Assembly (NCBI RefSeq): GCF_002907375.1
Contig: NZ_MIYK01000001.1
Coordinates: forward strand, 186,001 to 250,000
Direction: 5' to 3'
Length of the DNA: 64,000 nt
Source: Fructilactobacillus lindneri DSM 20690 = JCM 11027
Lineage (GTDB): Bacteria > Bacillota > Bacilli > Lactobacillales > Lactobacillaceae
Both the position numbers and the translations under genes were made by a program. The stretch's first letter is position 1. Each line of letters opens with the position of its first letter. Positions 27,629 through 36,944 of this stretch are shown here, piece by piece. The notes under the pieces are model-generated. The model had not been told where the DNA came from. It worked only from the letters and a program-made list of their open reading frames with translations, and did not search any database.

Positions 27629-28597
27629 TTGGAAATTAGTGAATTATTTGATGAAATTATTGATTTAGCAATTCAGAAAAAAGCCTCTGATATTTATTTT
27701 TTACCCAAAAGTGATAATTATGAGATTAAAATTCATACTTCAAATGGTGTAATTCAACTATCAGAATTACCCTTTGAAAAAGCACAACGAGTAATTACTT
27801 ACTGTAAATATCGTAGTGGAATGGCAATTTCCGAGAAAAGAAGACCTCAACTTGGGGCAATTATGTATACCTATCAAAAACAAAAGTTGCGTTTTAGACT
27901 TTCATCTGTTGGTAACTTTAATCAACATGAATCTCTTGTCTTAAGAATTATTTATGATAATGAACAAAGCGGATGTCGATTTTTTAATGAAAGAAAGGTT
28001 GAACAACTTTTAAATATCGCTAATAAACGTGGATTAATGTTGTTTGCAGGACCAACGGGATCTGGAAAGACAACAACTATTTATAAAATTGCGCGAACAT
28101 TACATGAAAATGAAGTAGTAATGGCAATTGAAGATCCAGTCGAAATTTGTGAAGATCGTTTTTTACAGTTAGAAGTAAATGATAAGGCGGATATGACTTA
28201 TGCAAACTTATTAAAAGTTGGTTTGCGGCAACGTCCAGACGTTTTTATCATTGGCGAAATTAGAGATTCTCAAACAGCTAATATTGCAGTCAGAGCAGCA
28301 TTATCTGGACATTTAGTTTTTAGTACAGTTCATGCTAAAACACCTCAAGGAACCATTCAACGATTATTAGATTTAGGAGTGGATAAAATACAGTTGAAAA
28401 GTGCACTTACCTCAGTTTCATATCAACGATTACTACCAACTAATAATAACAGCGTCAAAGCTTTAATTACAATTTGCGATGATAATCCAGTCGATTTAAA
28501 CACAGATGATATGGATGACTGGAAGCAAAAATTAGAGGATCTTTTCCAGAATGGGGAAATTACAAATGAAACAAAAAAGAAATATTGGTATGGTTAA
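27629..28597 (+). CDS. comGA: Competence pseudopilus assembly ATPase ComGA
   Basis: A 322-residue type II/IV secretion ATPase. It has Walker A GPTGSGKTTT (about residue 141), the Asp box AIEDPVE, Walker B VFIIGEIRDSQTA and the His box SGHLVFSTVHAKT. It powers assembly of the DNA-uptake pseudopilus. The start is TTG 27629 with GAAGGATG upstream. Its 3' end overlaps comGB. I see no convincing ComX (cin-box) or SigH promoter in the 30 bases between the yebC terminator and the start. Confidence 0.93.
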   Translation: MEISELFDEIIDLAIQKKASDIYFLPKSDNYEIKIHTSNGVIQLSELPFEKAQRVITYCKYRSGMAISEKRRPQLGAIMYTYQKQKLRFRLSSVGNFNQHESLVLRIIYDNEQSGCRFFNERKVEQLLNIANKRGLMLFAGPTGSGKTTTIYKIARTLHENEVVMAIEDPVEICEDRFLQLEVNDKADMTYANLLKVGLRQRPDVFIIGEIRDSQTANIAVRAALSGHLVFSTVHAKTPQGTIQRLLDLGVDKIQLKSALTSVSYQRLLPTNNNSVKALITICDDNPVDLNTDDMDDWKQKLEDLFQNGEITNETKKKYWYG

Positions 28598-29585
28598 ACG
28601 TTCCAAAGTGACTTTAAAACAACAGGCATTCATTTTTGAATCTCTGTCTGATCTAATTGCAATTGGATTTTCCGTGAAACAAGCGTTGGTATTCATTGAA
28701 ACAGTTTCAAAGAAAAATCGAGAAGTTGTCCAATGCATTAAACAATCTTTAATCAACGGATATTCCTTGCCAGTGGCAATGAAATTTTTTTTGTCAGATG
28801 CTATTTATCAACAATTAAAAATTGCTGATGAACATGGAGATATTGTGATAGGAATGAGGGAAATAAGTCGGTTTATTCAGTTGCGTTTAAAACAACAACA
28901 AAAGATTCGTGAAGTAATGATCTATCCTTCGTTTCTCTTTGGAATCTTATTCATAATTATTTTTGCAATTAAATTTTTTATTTTGCCACAGACTTCTGAT
29001 TTAATTAAGCAAACTAATGGCAATAACTGGACTGATTATCTAATTTGGGGAATAGTTCTTTTAGTCATTCTATTTGGTCTATATCAATTTGATTTGTTTC
29101 GTAATAAAAAAATGATTGTTAAAGCAGAATTATTGGTAAAAATTCCATTAGTTGGGAAAATATTTAGTAATTATTATGAATATTATCTTTCTAGTAATTT
29201 ATCTTTGATGATAAAAAATGGGTTGGATATGAAGCAAATTGTGAATGTATTTTTAGAATTTGAAAAAGAAACTTTACTTTATGAAATTGGCTTGGATATG
29301 CAAAAAGGACTTCAAAAGGGGGAAAATATAGATGTTATTTTTAAAAAATATAGTTTTGTTTCAAATGAAATGATTGTCTTTCTCTCAAACGGAAGTGTAA
29401 AAACAGAACTTTCTAAAAATTTAGATGCTTTAGGTAAGTTTTGTTTTCAAAATTTAGTAAAGTCTTCGGGATCCATTATTCAATTAATTCAGCCTCTTTC
29501 GTTTGCAATCATTGGCTTAACGATTGTAATAACATACTTACAGATGCTTTTACCAATGTATGATTCAATGAAAGGAATTTATTAA
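28566..29585 (+). CDS. comGB: Competence pseudopilus inner-membrane platform protein ComGB
   Basis: A 339-residue GspF-family protein with three transmembrane segments (about 125-145, 165-185 and near the C-terminus) and two GspF repeats, each starting with a hydrophobic helix then a GLDMKQ- or GFSVKQ-like motif. It anchors the ComG pseudopilus. ATG 28566 is preferred since ATGGGGA at 28551-28557 gives a ribosome site. It overlaps comGA by 32 bases and its last base is shared with the comGC start. Confidence 0.9.
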   Translation: MKQKRNIGMVKRSKVTLKQQAFIFESLSDLIAIGFSVKQALVFIETVSKKNREVVQCIKQSLINGYSLPVAMKFFLSDAIYQQLKIADEHGDIVIGMREISRFIQLRLKQQQKIREVMIYPSFLFGILFIIIFAIKFFILPQTSDLIKQTNGNNWTDYLIWGIVLLVILFGLYQFDLFRNKKMIVKAELLVKIPLVGKIFSNYYEYYLSSNLSLMIKNGLDMKQIVNVFLEFEKETLLYEIGLDMQKGLQKGENIDVIFKKYSFVSNEMIVFLSNGSVKTELSKNLDALGKFCFQNLVKSSGSIIQLIQPLSFAIIGLTIVITYLQMLLPMYDSMKGIY

Positions 29586-29881
29586 TGAAACGTAAAGGTT
29601 TTACTTTAATTGAGATGACAGTTGTATTATTTATAATTTCATTATTGATTTTGATTATTATTCCTAATTTGGGTGCACAAAAAAAGCATGCTAATTCTGT
29701 ACACGGATCTGCAATGGTTTCCGTAGTTCAAACTCAAATTGATTCTTATCATGATGAAACAGGTGATAATAATGTTTCTATGAATAAACTAGTCGCAAGT
29801 AACTATTTGACTGATAAACAAGCAAAGCAGGCTAATGATGAAAAAATTATTATTCAAGATAATCAGGCATCACAAAAATAA
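29585..29881 (+). CDS. comGC: Major competence pseudopilin ComGC
   Basis: A 98-residue prepilin. The leader MKRKG is followed by the type IV pilin motif FTLIEM with the conserved Glu5, and a hydrophobic helix ending IIIPNLGAQKKHA. It is processed by ComC and polymerises into the DNA-uptake pseudopilus. It starts one base inside comGB and overlaps comGD by 47 bases. Confidence 0.93.
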   Translation: MKRKGFTLIEMTVVLFIISLLILIIIPNLGAQKKHANSVHGSAMVSVVQTQIDSYHDETGDNNVSMNKLVASNYLTDKQAKQANDEKIIIQDNQASQK

Positions 29882-30314
29882 GCGTTACGGATTTACATTT
29901 TTAGAAAGTATGACTGTGCTTTGCGTTACTTCTGTAGTCTTATTGCTATTGATATTTGGAATTCATATTTTTAATCAATTTCAAATTAATGAAAAATTAT
30001 TTTGGAATACCTTTGATGAAACTTGGAATCACTCCTTAGTTCTGGCTAGGAATGATAATACTTCTGTTAATGTTGCATTTTATCCTAATGATGAAGTAGT
30101 ATTCAAAAGTTTTAATCACGGTAAAAGATATCGAAAAACGGTTCAAATGCCACATGGTTTAAGTGTAGTTAAAAGATATGAAATGAATATTAGTGAGAAA
30201 GGTTATGTTAAACCACAAACAGTGTATTGGAAATCCAGTAATACGAACGAACGTGTACTACAAAAATTTCAGTTAGGTTGGGGAACATATCGGAATGAAA
30301 AAGAAAATTTATAA
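29835..30314 (+). CDS. comGD: Competence minor pseudopilin ComGD
   Basis: A 159-residue pseudopilin-like protein: short basic leader, then GFTFLESM and a hydrophobic helix through LLLLIFGIHIF. It is a minor ComG subunit by position and motif. The start overlaps comGC. An ATG at 29838 in the same frame (second residue) is an equally good start. Its end overlaps comGE by 20 bases. Confidence 0.87.
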   Translation: MMKKLLFKIIRHHKNKRYGFTFLESMTVLCVTSVVLLLLIFGIHIFNQFQINEKLFWNTFDETWNHSLVLARNDNTSVNVAFYPNDEVVFKSFNHGKRYRKTVQMPHGLSVVKRYEMNISEKGYVKPQTVYWKSSNTNERVLQKFQLGWGTYRNEKENL

Positions 30315-30492
30315 TCGGACTGGTTTTTCACTTATGGATTCTTTAATAGGTCTCTCATTCATTTGTTTAGGTGTTTCAATGTATTTTGAAACTAGCAAAT
30401 GGATTAACTGTCATATTCATGAAAGTGAAATTAATTTAATCAGTGCTAGGAAAATATATGAAAATAGGTATGTATCAGATTTTAAGAAATAA
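30295..30492 (+). CDS. comGE: Competence minor pseudopilin ComGE (short)
   Basis: A 65-residue protein starting MKKKIYNRTGFSLMDSL, a pilin-type cleavage motif, then a hydrophobic helix. It is shorter than most ComGE proteins, and only the N-terminal helix and a small tail remain. The position between comGD and comGF and overlaps with both support the call. Sequence divergence makes the specific name a positional assignment. Confidence 0.75.
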   Translation: MKKKIYNRTGFSLMDSLIGLSFICLGVSMYFETSKWINCHIHESEINLISARKIYENRYVSDFKK

Positions 30493-30904
30493 AAGAAATG
30501 GGTTTTCACTAGTGGAAACCATTTTTTCATTAATAATTATTTCAGTTGCCTTTAGTTTGATTAGTTGTACATTTTGGCAAATTAGAAAAGATAATCAGCA
30601 AAGGAATCAAATTCAACAATTTTACCAGTATTTAGACGTTTTAGAATCAGATAATTTTCAGTTCACAGTAGTTAAATGTGAAAATAATAATGTCGAATTA
30701 CATAGTTTAAAAGAGAGTAAAAACTATAATTTAAAAAAATATAAAAATGTAATTAAATTAAGCGGTGAAAATGGCGGTTATATGCCATTAATAATGAATA
30801 TTAAGTCGGCACAATGGTTTTTAAAAAATCATGAGCTTTTTTCAAGGGTAGTGATAGGAGAAAAACAAATTGAAGCTAAAATTAAAATCCCAGAGCAACG
30901 GTAG
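30458..30904 (+). CDS. comGF: Competence pseudopilus protein ComGF
   Basis: A 148-residue protein with NGFSLVETIFSL (pilin motif) and a hydrophobic helix. A small globular domain follows, with YQYLDVLES and a late ISAQWF-like hydrophobic segment resembling ComGF. The start is uncertain: ATG codons at 30443, 30458 and 30470 are in frame, and 30458 has GGAAAA upstream. It overlaps comGE and comGG. Confidence 0.82.
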   Translation: MKIGMYQILRNKRNGFSLVETIFSLIIISVAFSLISCTFWQIRKDNQQRNQIQQFYQYLDVLESDNFQFTVVKCENNNVELHSLKESKNYNLKKYKNVIKLSGENGGYMPLIMNIKSAQWFLKNHELFSRVVIGEKQIEAKIKIPEQR

Positions 30905-31025
30905 TTTAACCATGATTTCTATTATATTTTTAACTATTATTTCTGTAGTAGTAATTTATCGTTTACAAATAGCTAATATGAATATACAAAGTAATGAAAA
31001 TAGAATTCGACACTACCAAAAATAA
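30870..31025 (+). CDS. comGG: Short ComGG-like pseudopilin
   Basis: A 51-residue frame, missed by simple ATG searches because it starts with TTG at 30870. GGAG at 30857-30860 lies ten bases upstream. It reads MKLKLKSQSNGSLTMISI, then a hydrophobic helix to VVVIYRLQ, then a short polar tail ending HYQK. The SNGSLTMI stretch resembles the GS-x-L-x-M start of ComGG helices. It overlaps the end of comGF by 35 bases as expected for comGG. ComGG is usually about twice this long, so it may be reduced. Confidence 0.65.
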   Translation: MKLKLKSQSNGSLTMISIIFLTIISVVVIYRLQIANMNIQSNENRIRHYQK

Positions 31026-31119
31026 AAAACAAAAATAATTATAAACTATCCATCTTGAAATAGGTGCATACATTAGGTACTATATTCATAGGTAGATATT
31101 ACCAAGGGAGTTGATTATT

Positions 31120-32139
31120 TTGACAGAGGGAAACACAACTGCTTTATTTCAAGTTTTTGATCAATCAACTAAAGCTCTCATGCAAGCATTAGATATTTCG
31201 TATTTAGATGCTTTCATTGAAACTGCTGATAATATGATTGACAATAATACCGTACGTGTCGAAGATGGTATTCCTAGTGAAAAAGTTGTTAAAGAACTAG
31301 TTGATTTATATAAAACAGTTGATTATAAAAAAATGGATGCTCCTTCAATTCGTCGAGCAATTCAAATGGTAATGATAAAAGCAATAAAGGTTGATAAAAT
31401 TCAATCTACACATCAAATTACTCCTGATACAATCGCATACATAATGGGTTATTTGATCATTAGATTATATAAAAATAAGACTAAGGTAAGTATTCTTGAT
31501 CCAGTAGTTGGTTCTGGAAACTTATTAACTGCTGTTATGAATCAGCTACATGATGAAATTCATGAAGAAGTAAAAGGTTACGGTGTAGATAATGATGATT
31601 CGATGATTTCTGTGGCTAGCATTAGTGCACAAATGCAGGGTTTAGACATTGAATTAATTCATCAAGATAGTGTTGGTGATGAAATTATGATTCCAAATGT
31701 TGATTTAGTAGTAGCTGACTTGCCAATTGGATATTATCCAATTGATGAAAATGCTAAAAAATACAAAACTCATGCTGAAAATGGTCATTCTTATGTTCAT
31801 CATTTGCTTTTAGAACAATCAATTAGTTATTTAAAAGATGGTGAATTTGGAGTGTTTTTGGTTCCAAGTAATTTATTTCAAACTCCTGAGGCTAAAGGCC
31901 TTTTATCTTGGATGCAAGATAATGTATATTTACAAGGAATTTTAAATTTGCCTAAAGAATTATTTTTAAATGACAGTGCTCAAAAGGCAATTATGATTTT
32001 GCAAAAACATGGTAATGGTGCTAAGCAGGCTGATAAAGTTATGTTAGGTGAATTTCCATCATTTAAAGATACAAATGCCTTTCAAAAATTTATGGCTGAA
32101 ATTGTTGATTGGGAAGAAAAAGATTTATTAAAAAAGTGA
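31120..32139 (+). CDS. Class I SAM-dependent methyltransferase (YtxK-like)
   Basis: A 339-residue protein of the N6-adenine methyltransferase fold. The SAM-binding motif is SILDPVVGSGNLLTAVM, and the catalytic motif IV position reads ADLPIGYYP, as in YtxK proteins. The target is unknown. The gene sits between the comG operon and ackA in many Bacilli. TTG 31120 is preferred because AAGGGAG at 31104-31110 then has normal spacing, while an in-frame TTG at 31111 is directly adjacent to it. Confidence 0.88.
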   Translation: MTEGNTTALFQVFDQSTKALMQALDISYLDAFIETADNMIDNNTVRVEDGIPSEKVVKELVDLYKTVDYKKMDAPSIRRAIQMVMIKAIKVDKIQSTHQITPDTIAYIMGYLIIRLYKNKTKVSILDPVVGSGNLLTAVMNQLHDEIHEEVKGYGVDNDDSMISVASISAQMQGLDIELIHQDSVGDEIMIPNVDLVVADLPIGYYPIDENAKKYKTHAENGHSYVHHLLLEQSISYLKDGEFGVFLVPSNLFQTPEAKGLLSWMQDNVYLQGILNLPKELFLNDSAQKAIMILQKHGNGAKQADKVMLGEFPSFKDTNAFQKFMAEIVDWEEKDLLKK

Positions 32140-32162
32140 TTTAATAAATAAGGAGAATTATT

Positions 32163-33362
32163 ATGAGTAAGATTATTGCAGTTAATGCTGGTAGTTCAAC
32201 ATTAAAATTTAAACTTTATGAAATGCCACAAGAAAAAGTTTTAGCTGAAGGTTTAATTGAAAGAATTGCCATGCCGGATTCACATGTTGAAATTAAATAT
32301 GATGATGGCAAAAAGTTTGAACAAACTACCGATGTGAAAAATCATGAGCAAGCAATTCAAATTTTATTAGATCAATTACTTGATTTAGATATTATTAAAG
32401 ATTATTCAGAAATTAATGGAGTTGGTCATCGAGTAGTAGCTGGTGGAGAATATTTTGATAAGTCAGTTATTATTACTCCTGAAGTATTGAAAAAAATTGA
32501 AAGTTTAGATGAATTAGCTCCCTTACATGAACCAGCTAATGTTTTGGGAATTAAGGCTTTTAAAAAAGTTTTGCCAGATATTATTAGTGTTGCGGTATTT
32601 GACACAGCGTTTCATGCTACTATGCCAAAAAAGAACTATCTCTATAGTTTACCTTATGAATACTATGAAAAATATGCTGCTAGAAAATATGGATTTCATG
32701 GAATTAGCTACCGTTATGTTTCACAACGTACGGCTAAGTTATTAGGGAAACCAGTTGAGGATCTTAAAATGATTATCATGCATTTAGGTGCTGGTGCTTC
32801 AATTTGTGCAGTTAACCATGGTAAATCTCTTGATACTTCAATGGGGTTCACTCCAGTAACTGGTCTTACAATGGCAACTAGATCTGGCGATGTTGATATA
32901 TCACTTTTAGCATATATTATGCAAAAAGAAGGCATGAAAGACATCGATGAAATGATTGATATTTTAAACACTAAATCTGGATTATTAGGAATTTCTGGAG
33001 TTTCCAGTGATATGCGTGAAGTCGAAGCGGCTCAGGCTACTAACCCTCGTGCTAAAGTTGCTCGTGAAATTTATGTTAATCGAATTGTTAGATACATTGG
33101 TTCTTATCTTGCAGAGCTAGGTGGGGCAGATGCAATTGTCTTTACTGCTGGTGTTGGTGAAAATAGTATTACAATTCGTAAAGAAGTAACTGATCAACTT
33201 CATTATTTTGGAATCGGGGTAGATGATGAAAAAAATGATGTTCGTGGAGTTGTAAGAGATATTAGTGCCAAGGGTTCTAAGATTAAAACTTTATTAGTAC
33301 CTACTGACGAAGAATTAATGATTGTTGAAGATGTAGAAACATTATCAAAAGAAAATAAATAA
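32163..33362 (+). CDS. ackA: Acetate kinase
   Basis: A 399-residue acetokinase: IIAVNAGSSTLKFKLY, GVGHRVVAGGEYF, VFDTAFHATMP, RKYGFHGISYRYVS, HLGAGASICAV and GVGENSITIR. It converts acetyl-phosphate and ADP to acetate and ATP, the energy-yielding step of lactobacillus heterofermentation. AAGGAGAA precedes the ATG. A 23-base gap from the methyltransferase suggests cotranscription. Confidence 0.97.
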   Translation: MSKIIAVNAGSSTLKFKLYEMPQEKVLAEGLIERIAMPDSHVEIKYDDGKKFEQTTDVKNHEQAIQILLDQLLDLDIIKDYSEINGVGHRVVAGGEYFDKSVIITPEVLKKIESLDELAPLHEPANVLGIKAFKKVLPDIISVAVFDTAFHATMPKKNYLYSLPYEYYEKYAARKYGFHGISYRYVSQRTAKLLGKPVEDLKMIIMHLGAGASICAVNHGKSLDTSMGFTPVTGLTMATRSGDVDISLLAYIMQKEGMKDIDEMIDILNTKSGLLGISGVSSDMREVEAAQATNPRAKVAREIYVNRIVRYIGSYLAELGGADAIVFTAGVGENSITIRKEVTDQLHYFGIGVDDEKNDVRGVVRDISAKGSKIKTLLVPTDEELMIVEDVETLSKENK

Positions 33363-33395
33363 TCTAAAAGATTCTCAGAAGGAATGAAGTTATAA

Positions 33396-33470
33396 TTTTA
33401 AATGAAAAAATACTTTTAATATTATTCTGAAAAGAATAGTAAGAGTTAAGATATTTTTTCATCGTTTAAA
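33396..33470 (+). promoter_or_regulatory. Long imperfect hairpin downstream of ackA
   Basis: The stretch from TTTTAAATG (33396) to ATTATTCT (33428) pairs with AGAATAGT (33433) to CATCGTTTAAA (33470) around a GAAA tetraloop, a stem of about 30 bp with a few mismatches. It may be the ackA 3' end structure. A second 10-bp inverted repeat (AATTATGATT near 33468 and AATCATAATT near 33523) flanks a TATAAT at 33508-33513 ahead of the permease. Confidence 0.5.
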
Positions 33471-33557
33471 TTATGATTAATATTCCTCATGAGATCTTTT
33501 TTTTGTATATAATAAATTTAAATCATAATTAAAAATATGATGAAAGGAATGAATATT

Positions 33558-34928
33558 TTGAGTAAAGAAAAAAGTGGTGAATCTGGAATGGAACGAGGAC
33601 TTAAAAGCCGTCATGTGCAATTAATTGCTCTAGGTGGAACGATTGGTACTGGATTATTCCTTGGTGCTGGACAATCAATTCATTTGGCGGGGCCGTCCTT
33701 AATTTTGGCATATTTAATTGCTGGCCTAGCATGTTTCTTTTTAATGAGAGCATTAGGAGAGCTTTTGCTATCTAACACTGAATGCGTTTCTTTTATTGAT
33801 TTTATTAAGAAGTATTTAGGCCCTAAAACTGGATTTGTAGCGGGCTGGACCTATTTGGTTTGTTGGATAACCATTGCTATGGCAGAAATCACTGCTGCTG
33901 GTTTATATATGCAATTTTGGTTCCCTGATTTGCCAATTTGGGTTACTGGCTTATTTTTACTAGTAGTTTTGTTTTTGTTAAATTCAATTACTGTGTCAGC
34001 TTTTGGAGAAACTGAATTTTGGTTTGCTATTATTAAAGTGATTGCTATTATTGTATTGATTTTAACTGGGGTAATTTTAGTTTCAATTCACTATAAGACG
34101 CCAGTTGGCTATGCATCAATTTCTAATTTAACCAATGGAAGCTTTTTTCCACATGGATTTAAAGGATTCTTTCTTTCCTTCCAAATGGTAATTTTTAGTT
34201 TTGTTGGGATTGAAATGATTGGGATGACTGCTTCTGAAACAAAAGATCCCCAAAAAATCATTCCTAAATGTATTAATGATGTCCCCGTCAGAATCATTTT
34301 GTTTTATGTTGGTTCATTGGTTGCTTTGATGTGTATCTATCCTTGGAATTTTGTATCTCCATCATCGAGTCCGTTTGTCCAGGTCTTTCAAGGAATTGGA
34401 ATTAAATCTGCAGCTGCAATTGTTAACTTTGTTGTTTTAACTGCTGCTGCTTCATCGTGTAATAGTGCAATTTTTACGACTGGTAGAATGATGTATTCTT
34501 TAACAAAAGGAAGTAAAAACAAATTTGCTAAACGATTAGGTACTTTGTCAAAACGAGGTTTACCAACTGCAGCTATCTTTTTCTCAACATTGTTGATTGG
34601 ATTATCTGTTATTTTAGATATCGTCATGCCTAGTGGAGTATTTGATTTTATTTCTAGTGTTGCAACAACCTGTTTCTTGTTTATTTGGTCATTAATTGTT
34701 ATTACTCATTATCAATACCGTAAGTCTTTAAGTAAGGAACAAACGAATGCATTAACATTTAAAATGCCATTTTTTCCATACTCTGATTTTTTCACGGTTG
34801 GATTTTTAGTCTTTGTTGGTGTAATCTTGATTTTTAGAATTCAAACATTAGTAGCTTTATTAGGATCGGTTGTTTGGTTAATCGGTCTTTATGGTTTTGA
34901 AATTTATCGCAGTAAAAAACTTGAATAA
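33558..34928 (+). CDS. APC-superfamily amino acid permease (AAT family)
   Basis: A 456-residue transporter with about 12 transmembrane segments. The family opening is ERGLKSRHVQLIALGGTIGTGLFLGAGQ, followed by GWTYLVCWI and SFVGIEMIGMTASE. AAT members take up neutral, basic or D-amino acids with protons. It resembles CycA-type (Ala/Gly/D-Ser) permeases but the substrate cannot be fixed from sequence. TTG 33558 is chosen because AAAGGA at 33542-33547 has suitable spacing, and ATG 33549 would be only one base away from it. Confidence 0.88.
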   Translation: MSKEKSGESGMERGLKSRHVQLIALGGTIGTGLFLGAGQSIHLAGPSLILAYLIAGLACFFLMRALGELLLSNTECVSFIDFIKKYLGPKTGFVAGWTYLVCWITIAMAEITAAGLYMQFWFPDLPIWVTGLFLLVVLFLLNSITVSAFGETEFWFAIIKVIAIIVLILTGVILVSIHYKTPVGYASISNLTNGSFFPHGFKGFFLSFQMVIFSFVGIEMIGMTASETKDPQKIIPKCINDVPVRIILFYVGSLVALMCIYPWNFVSPSSSPFVQVFQGIGIKSAAAIVNFVVLTAAASSCNSAIFTTGRMMYSLTKGSKNKFAKRLGTLSKRGLPTAAIFFSTLLIGLSVILDIVMPSGVFDFISSVATTCFLFIWSLIVITHYQYRKSLSKEQTNALTFKMPFFPYSDFFTVGFLVFVGVILIFRIQTLVALLGSVVWLIGLYGFEIYRSKKLE

Positions 34929-34930
34929 AG

Positions 34931-34959
34931 AAAAGTCAGTGATTATCACTGGCTTTTTT
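34931..34959 (+). terminator. Terminator after the permease
   Basis: AAAAGTCAGTGA and TCACTGGCTTTTTT form a stem with a TTA loop. Confidence 0.8.
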
Positions 34960-35027
34960 CGGACTTATTTATTTTTAGATGTTAAAATATAAAATATCTG
35001 GATAATGAACGGATAAGAGGTAAAAAA

Positions 35028-36404
35028 TTGAAAACAAAAGTAGCTATTTTACATACAAATGATTTACATTCTCATTTTGAAAATGTTCCTAAAATTATTA
35101 GATTCATGAAAAGTCAAACTGATAAATTAAGAGCAGCTGGATATACTGTTTTCAAGGTTGATGATGGTGATGCGATTGATCGATTTAATCCGTTGACTGA
35201 TGCTACGAGTGGTAAGGGAAATATTGAAATATTAAATAAAATGAATTATGATGTCGCTACGATTGGTAATAATGAGGCACTTACTAATTCCCATTCCGAA
35301 CTCAATGATTTATATAATCAAGCTAATTTTCAAATCGTATTAGATAATGTGATTGATGAAGATACGGGTAAAGCACCTGTTTGGGCAAAGTCATTTGCAG
35401 ATTATAAATTAAAAAATGGCACTAAGCTTCGTTTTATGGCACTAACTTGTCCATATCCAACTTTTAAATTTATGGACTGGAAAGTTCTCCCAGTAATGCC
35501 GACAATTGCCGCTGATTTGAAGAAGTGGCAAGGGGATTATGATGTTTTGATTTTACTATCACATTTAGGAATTAATTATGATCGTAAAATTGCGAAGGCA
35601 TTCCCAGAGATTTCAATCATTGTAGGAGGTCACACACATCATCTATTAGAACATGGAGAAATGGTGCAACAAACTTTATTAACTGCAGCTGAAAAATGGG
35701 GTCATTACGTTGGCCAAATTACTTTTGAGGTAGATGGGTCTGAAATATTCAATCGTGATGCTAAAGTTTTTAAGGTTTCTGAAATGGAAGCTGAAGATAC
35801 TGATTTTGAGATGATTTCTGCTTGGAATGATAAAGGGAAAAAACTTCTAGCGAGTCAAAAAGTTGCAAAGTTGCCCCAAAAATTAAAAAATAATTTACTT
35901 GAAGATAATCCATTAATTGAAATAGGTTTAAAAGCTATCGAGCAAGCGACAGATACTGATGCTGCGGTACTTAATACTGGATTATTTTTAGATGACCTGC
36001 CAAAGGGAATTGTTGATATGAATCAAATTCACAAAATTTTACCTCATAACATTCACGTTATGAAAACCGAATTTTTAGGATATAATTTGTGGAGAATGGT
36101 AAAAGAAATGGAAAAAAACAAGGGATTTTTGATTCGCTTTACACAAAAGGGAATGGGATTCCGTGGTAAAAATTTTGGGTTATTAATCTATGATGGAATT
36201 AAATATGATCAGTCTAAACAGCAACTTTTTTGGCATGATAAATTAGTATTGCCAGATCAAAAATATAAAATTGCATTGATTGATCATTATGATTTCATTC
36301 CATTTTTCCCAACTATTAGTATTGTGGGTAAAAATACAATTTATTTTAACGGCACTCTTGAAAATGTTTTTGCTAAATATTTAGCGAAAAAATATCCATT
36401 ATAA
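35028..36404 (+). CDS. Bifunctional metallophosphatase/5'-nucleotidase (YunD-like)
   Basis: A 458-residue protein with a calcineurin-like phosphoesterase domain (LHTNDLHSHFENV, GNNEAL, ILLSHLGI, VGGHTHH) and a C-terminal 5'-nucleotidase domain with NTGLFLDDLPKG and KGMGFRGKNFGLLIY. It probably dephosphorylates nucleotides in the cytoplasm since no signal peptide is present. The start is TTG 35028 with AGAGG upstream. It leads the yunD-yutD-yutF run conserved in lactobacilli. Confidence 0.88.
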   Translation: MKTKVAILHTNDLHSHFENVPKIIRFMKSQTDKLRAAGYTVFKVDDGDAIDRFNPLTDATSGKGNIEILNKMNYDVATIGNNEALTNSHSELNDLYNQANFQIVLDNVIDEDTGKAPVWAKSFADYKLKNGTKLRFMALTCPYPTFKFMDWKVLPVMPTIAADLKKWQGDYDVLILLSHLGINYDRKIAKAFPEISIIVGGHTHHLLEHGEMVQQTLLTAAEKWGHYVGQITFEVDGSEIFNRDAKVFKVSEMEAEDTDFEMISAWNDKGKKLLASQKVAKLPQKLKNNLLEDNPLIEIGLKAIEQATDTDAAVLNTGLFLDDLPKGIVDMNQIHKILPHNIHVMKTEFLGYNLWRMVKEMEKNKGFLIRFTQKGMGFRGKNFGLLIYDGIKYDQSKQQLFWHDKLVLPDQKYKIALIDHYDFIPFFPTISIVGKNTIYFNGTLENVFAKYLAKKYPL

Positions 36405-36414
36405 GGAGCATAAG

Positions 36415-36939
36415 ATGGACCATAGTCAAATTGAAGATTTAATTGAAAAAAGGAAAATAGAAAGAACTCCATATGCTGAAATTAAACGAGTAAATGAAAA
36501 TACCTTTAGCATTAATGGTCATAAATATATTCTTGAAGAAAATGTTCGCGATGCTTTTGATATTTTAGAATTTTCTAATGCCTTTAACCCGATTTTTACT
36601 CATTTTGATTATATTGTTGGTGATTGGGGATATGGACAATTACGTTTGAAGGGTTTTTATGCTGATAATCGCCAAGTAGATCAAAATTTAAAAAAGGCAG
36701 CAATTCCGGATTATTTAGTTGATTATACAAATTTTGGTTCAAATTATTTTGTTTTACATAATTTAGAAGTCACTAATCGACCAGAAATCAAGAAAAATAT
36801 AAAACAAAACAAAAAAAGTTCTCATTCTCAAAAAACAAATAAAAATCATCGAAAAACAAAGACTAATCAAAGTACTTATGACAAACATAAGTCCAATCAT
36901 CGCCGAAAATTCACAATTCGACAAAAAAATGGAGATTAA
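36415..36939 (+). CDS. yutD: YutD family protein (DUF1027)
   Basis: A 174-residue protein. The conserved YutD core is in residues 1-120 (DAFDILEFSNAFNPIF, FDYIVGDWGYGQLRLKGFY). The rest is a lysine-, asparagine- and serine-rich basic tail of low complexity. Function unknown. AAGGAG precedes the ATG. It lies 10 bases after the phosphatase and 5 before yutF. Confidence 0.88.
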   Translation: MDHSQIEDLIEKRKIERTPYAEIKRVNENTFSINGHKYILEENVRDAFDILEFSNAFNPIFTHFDYIVGDWGYGQLRLKGFYADNRQVDQNLKKAAIPDYLVDYTNFGSNYFVLHNLEVTNRPEIKKNIKQNKKSSHSQKTNKNHRKTKTNQSTYDKHKSNHRRKFTIRQKNGD

Positions 36940-36944
36940 TACTT

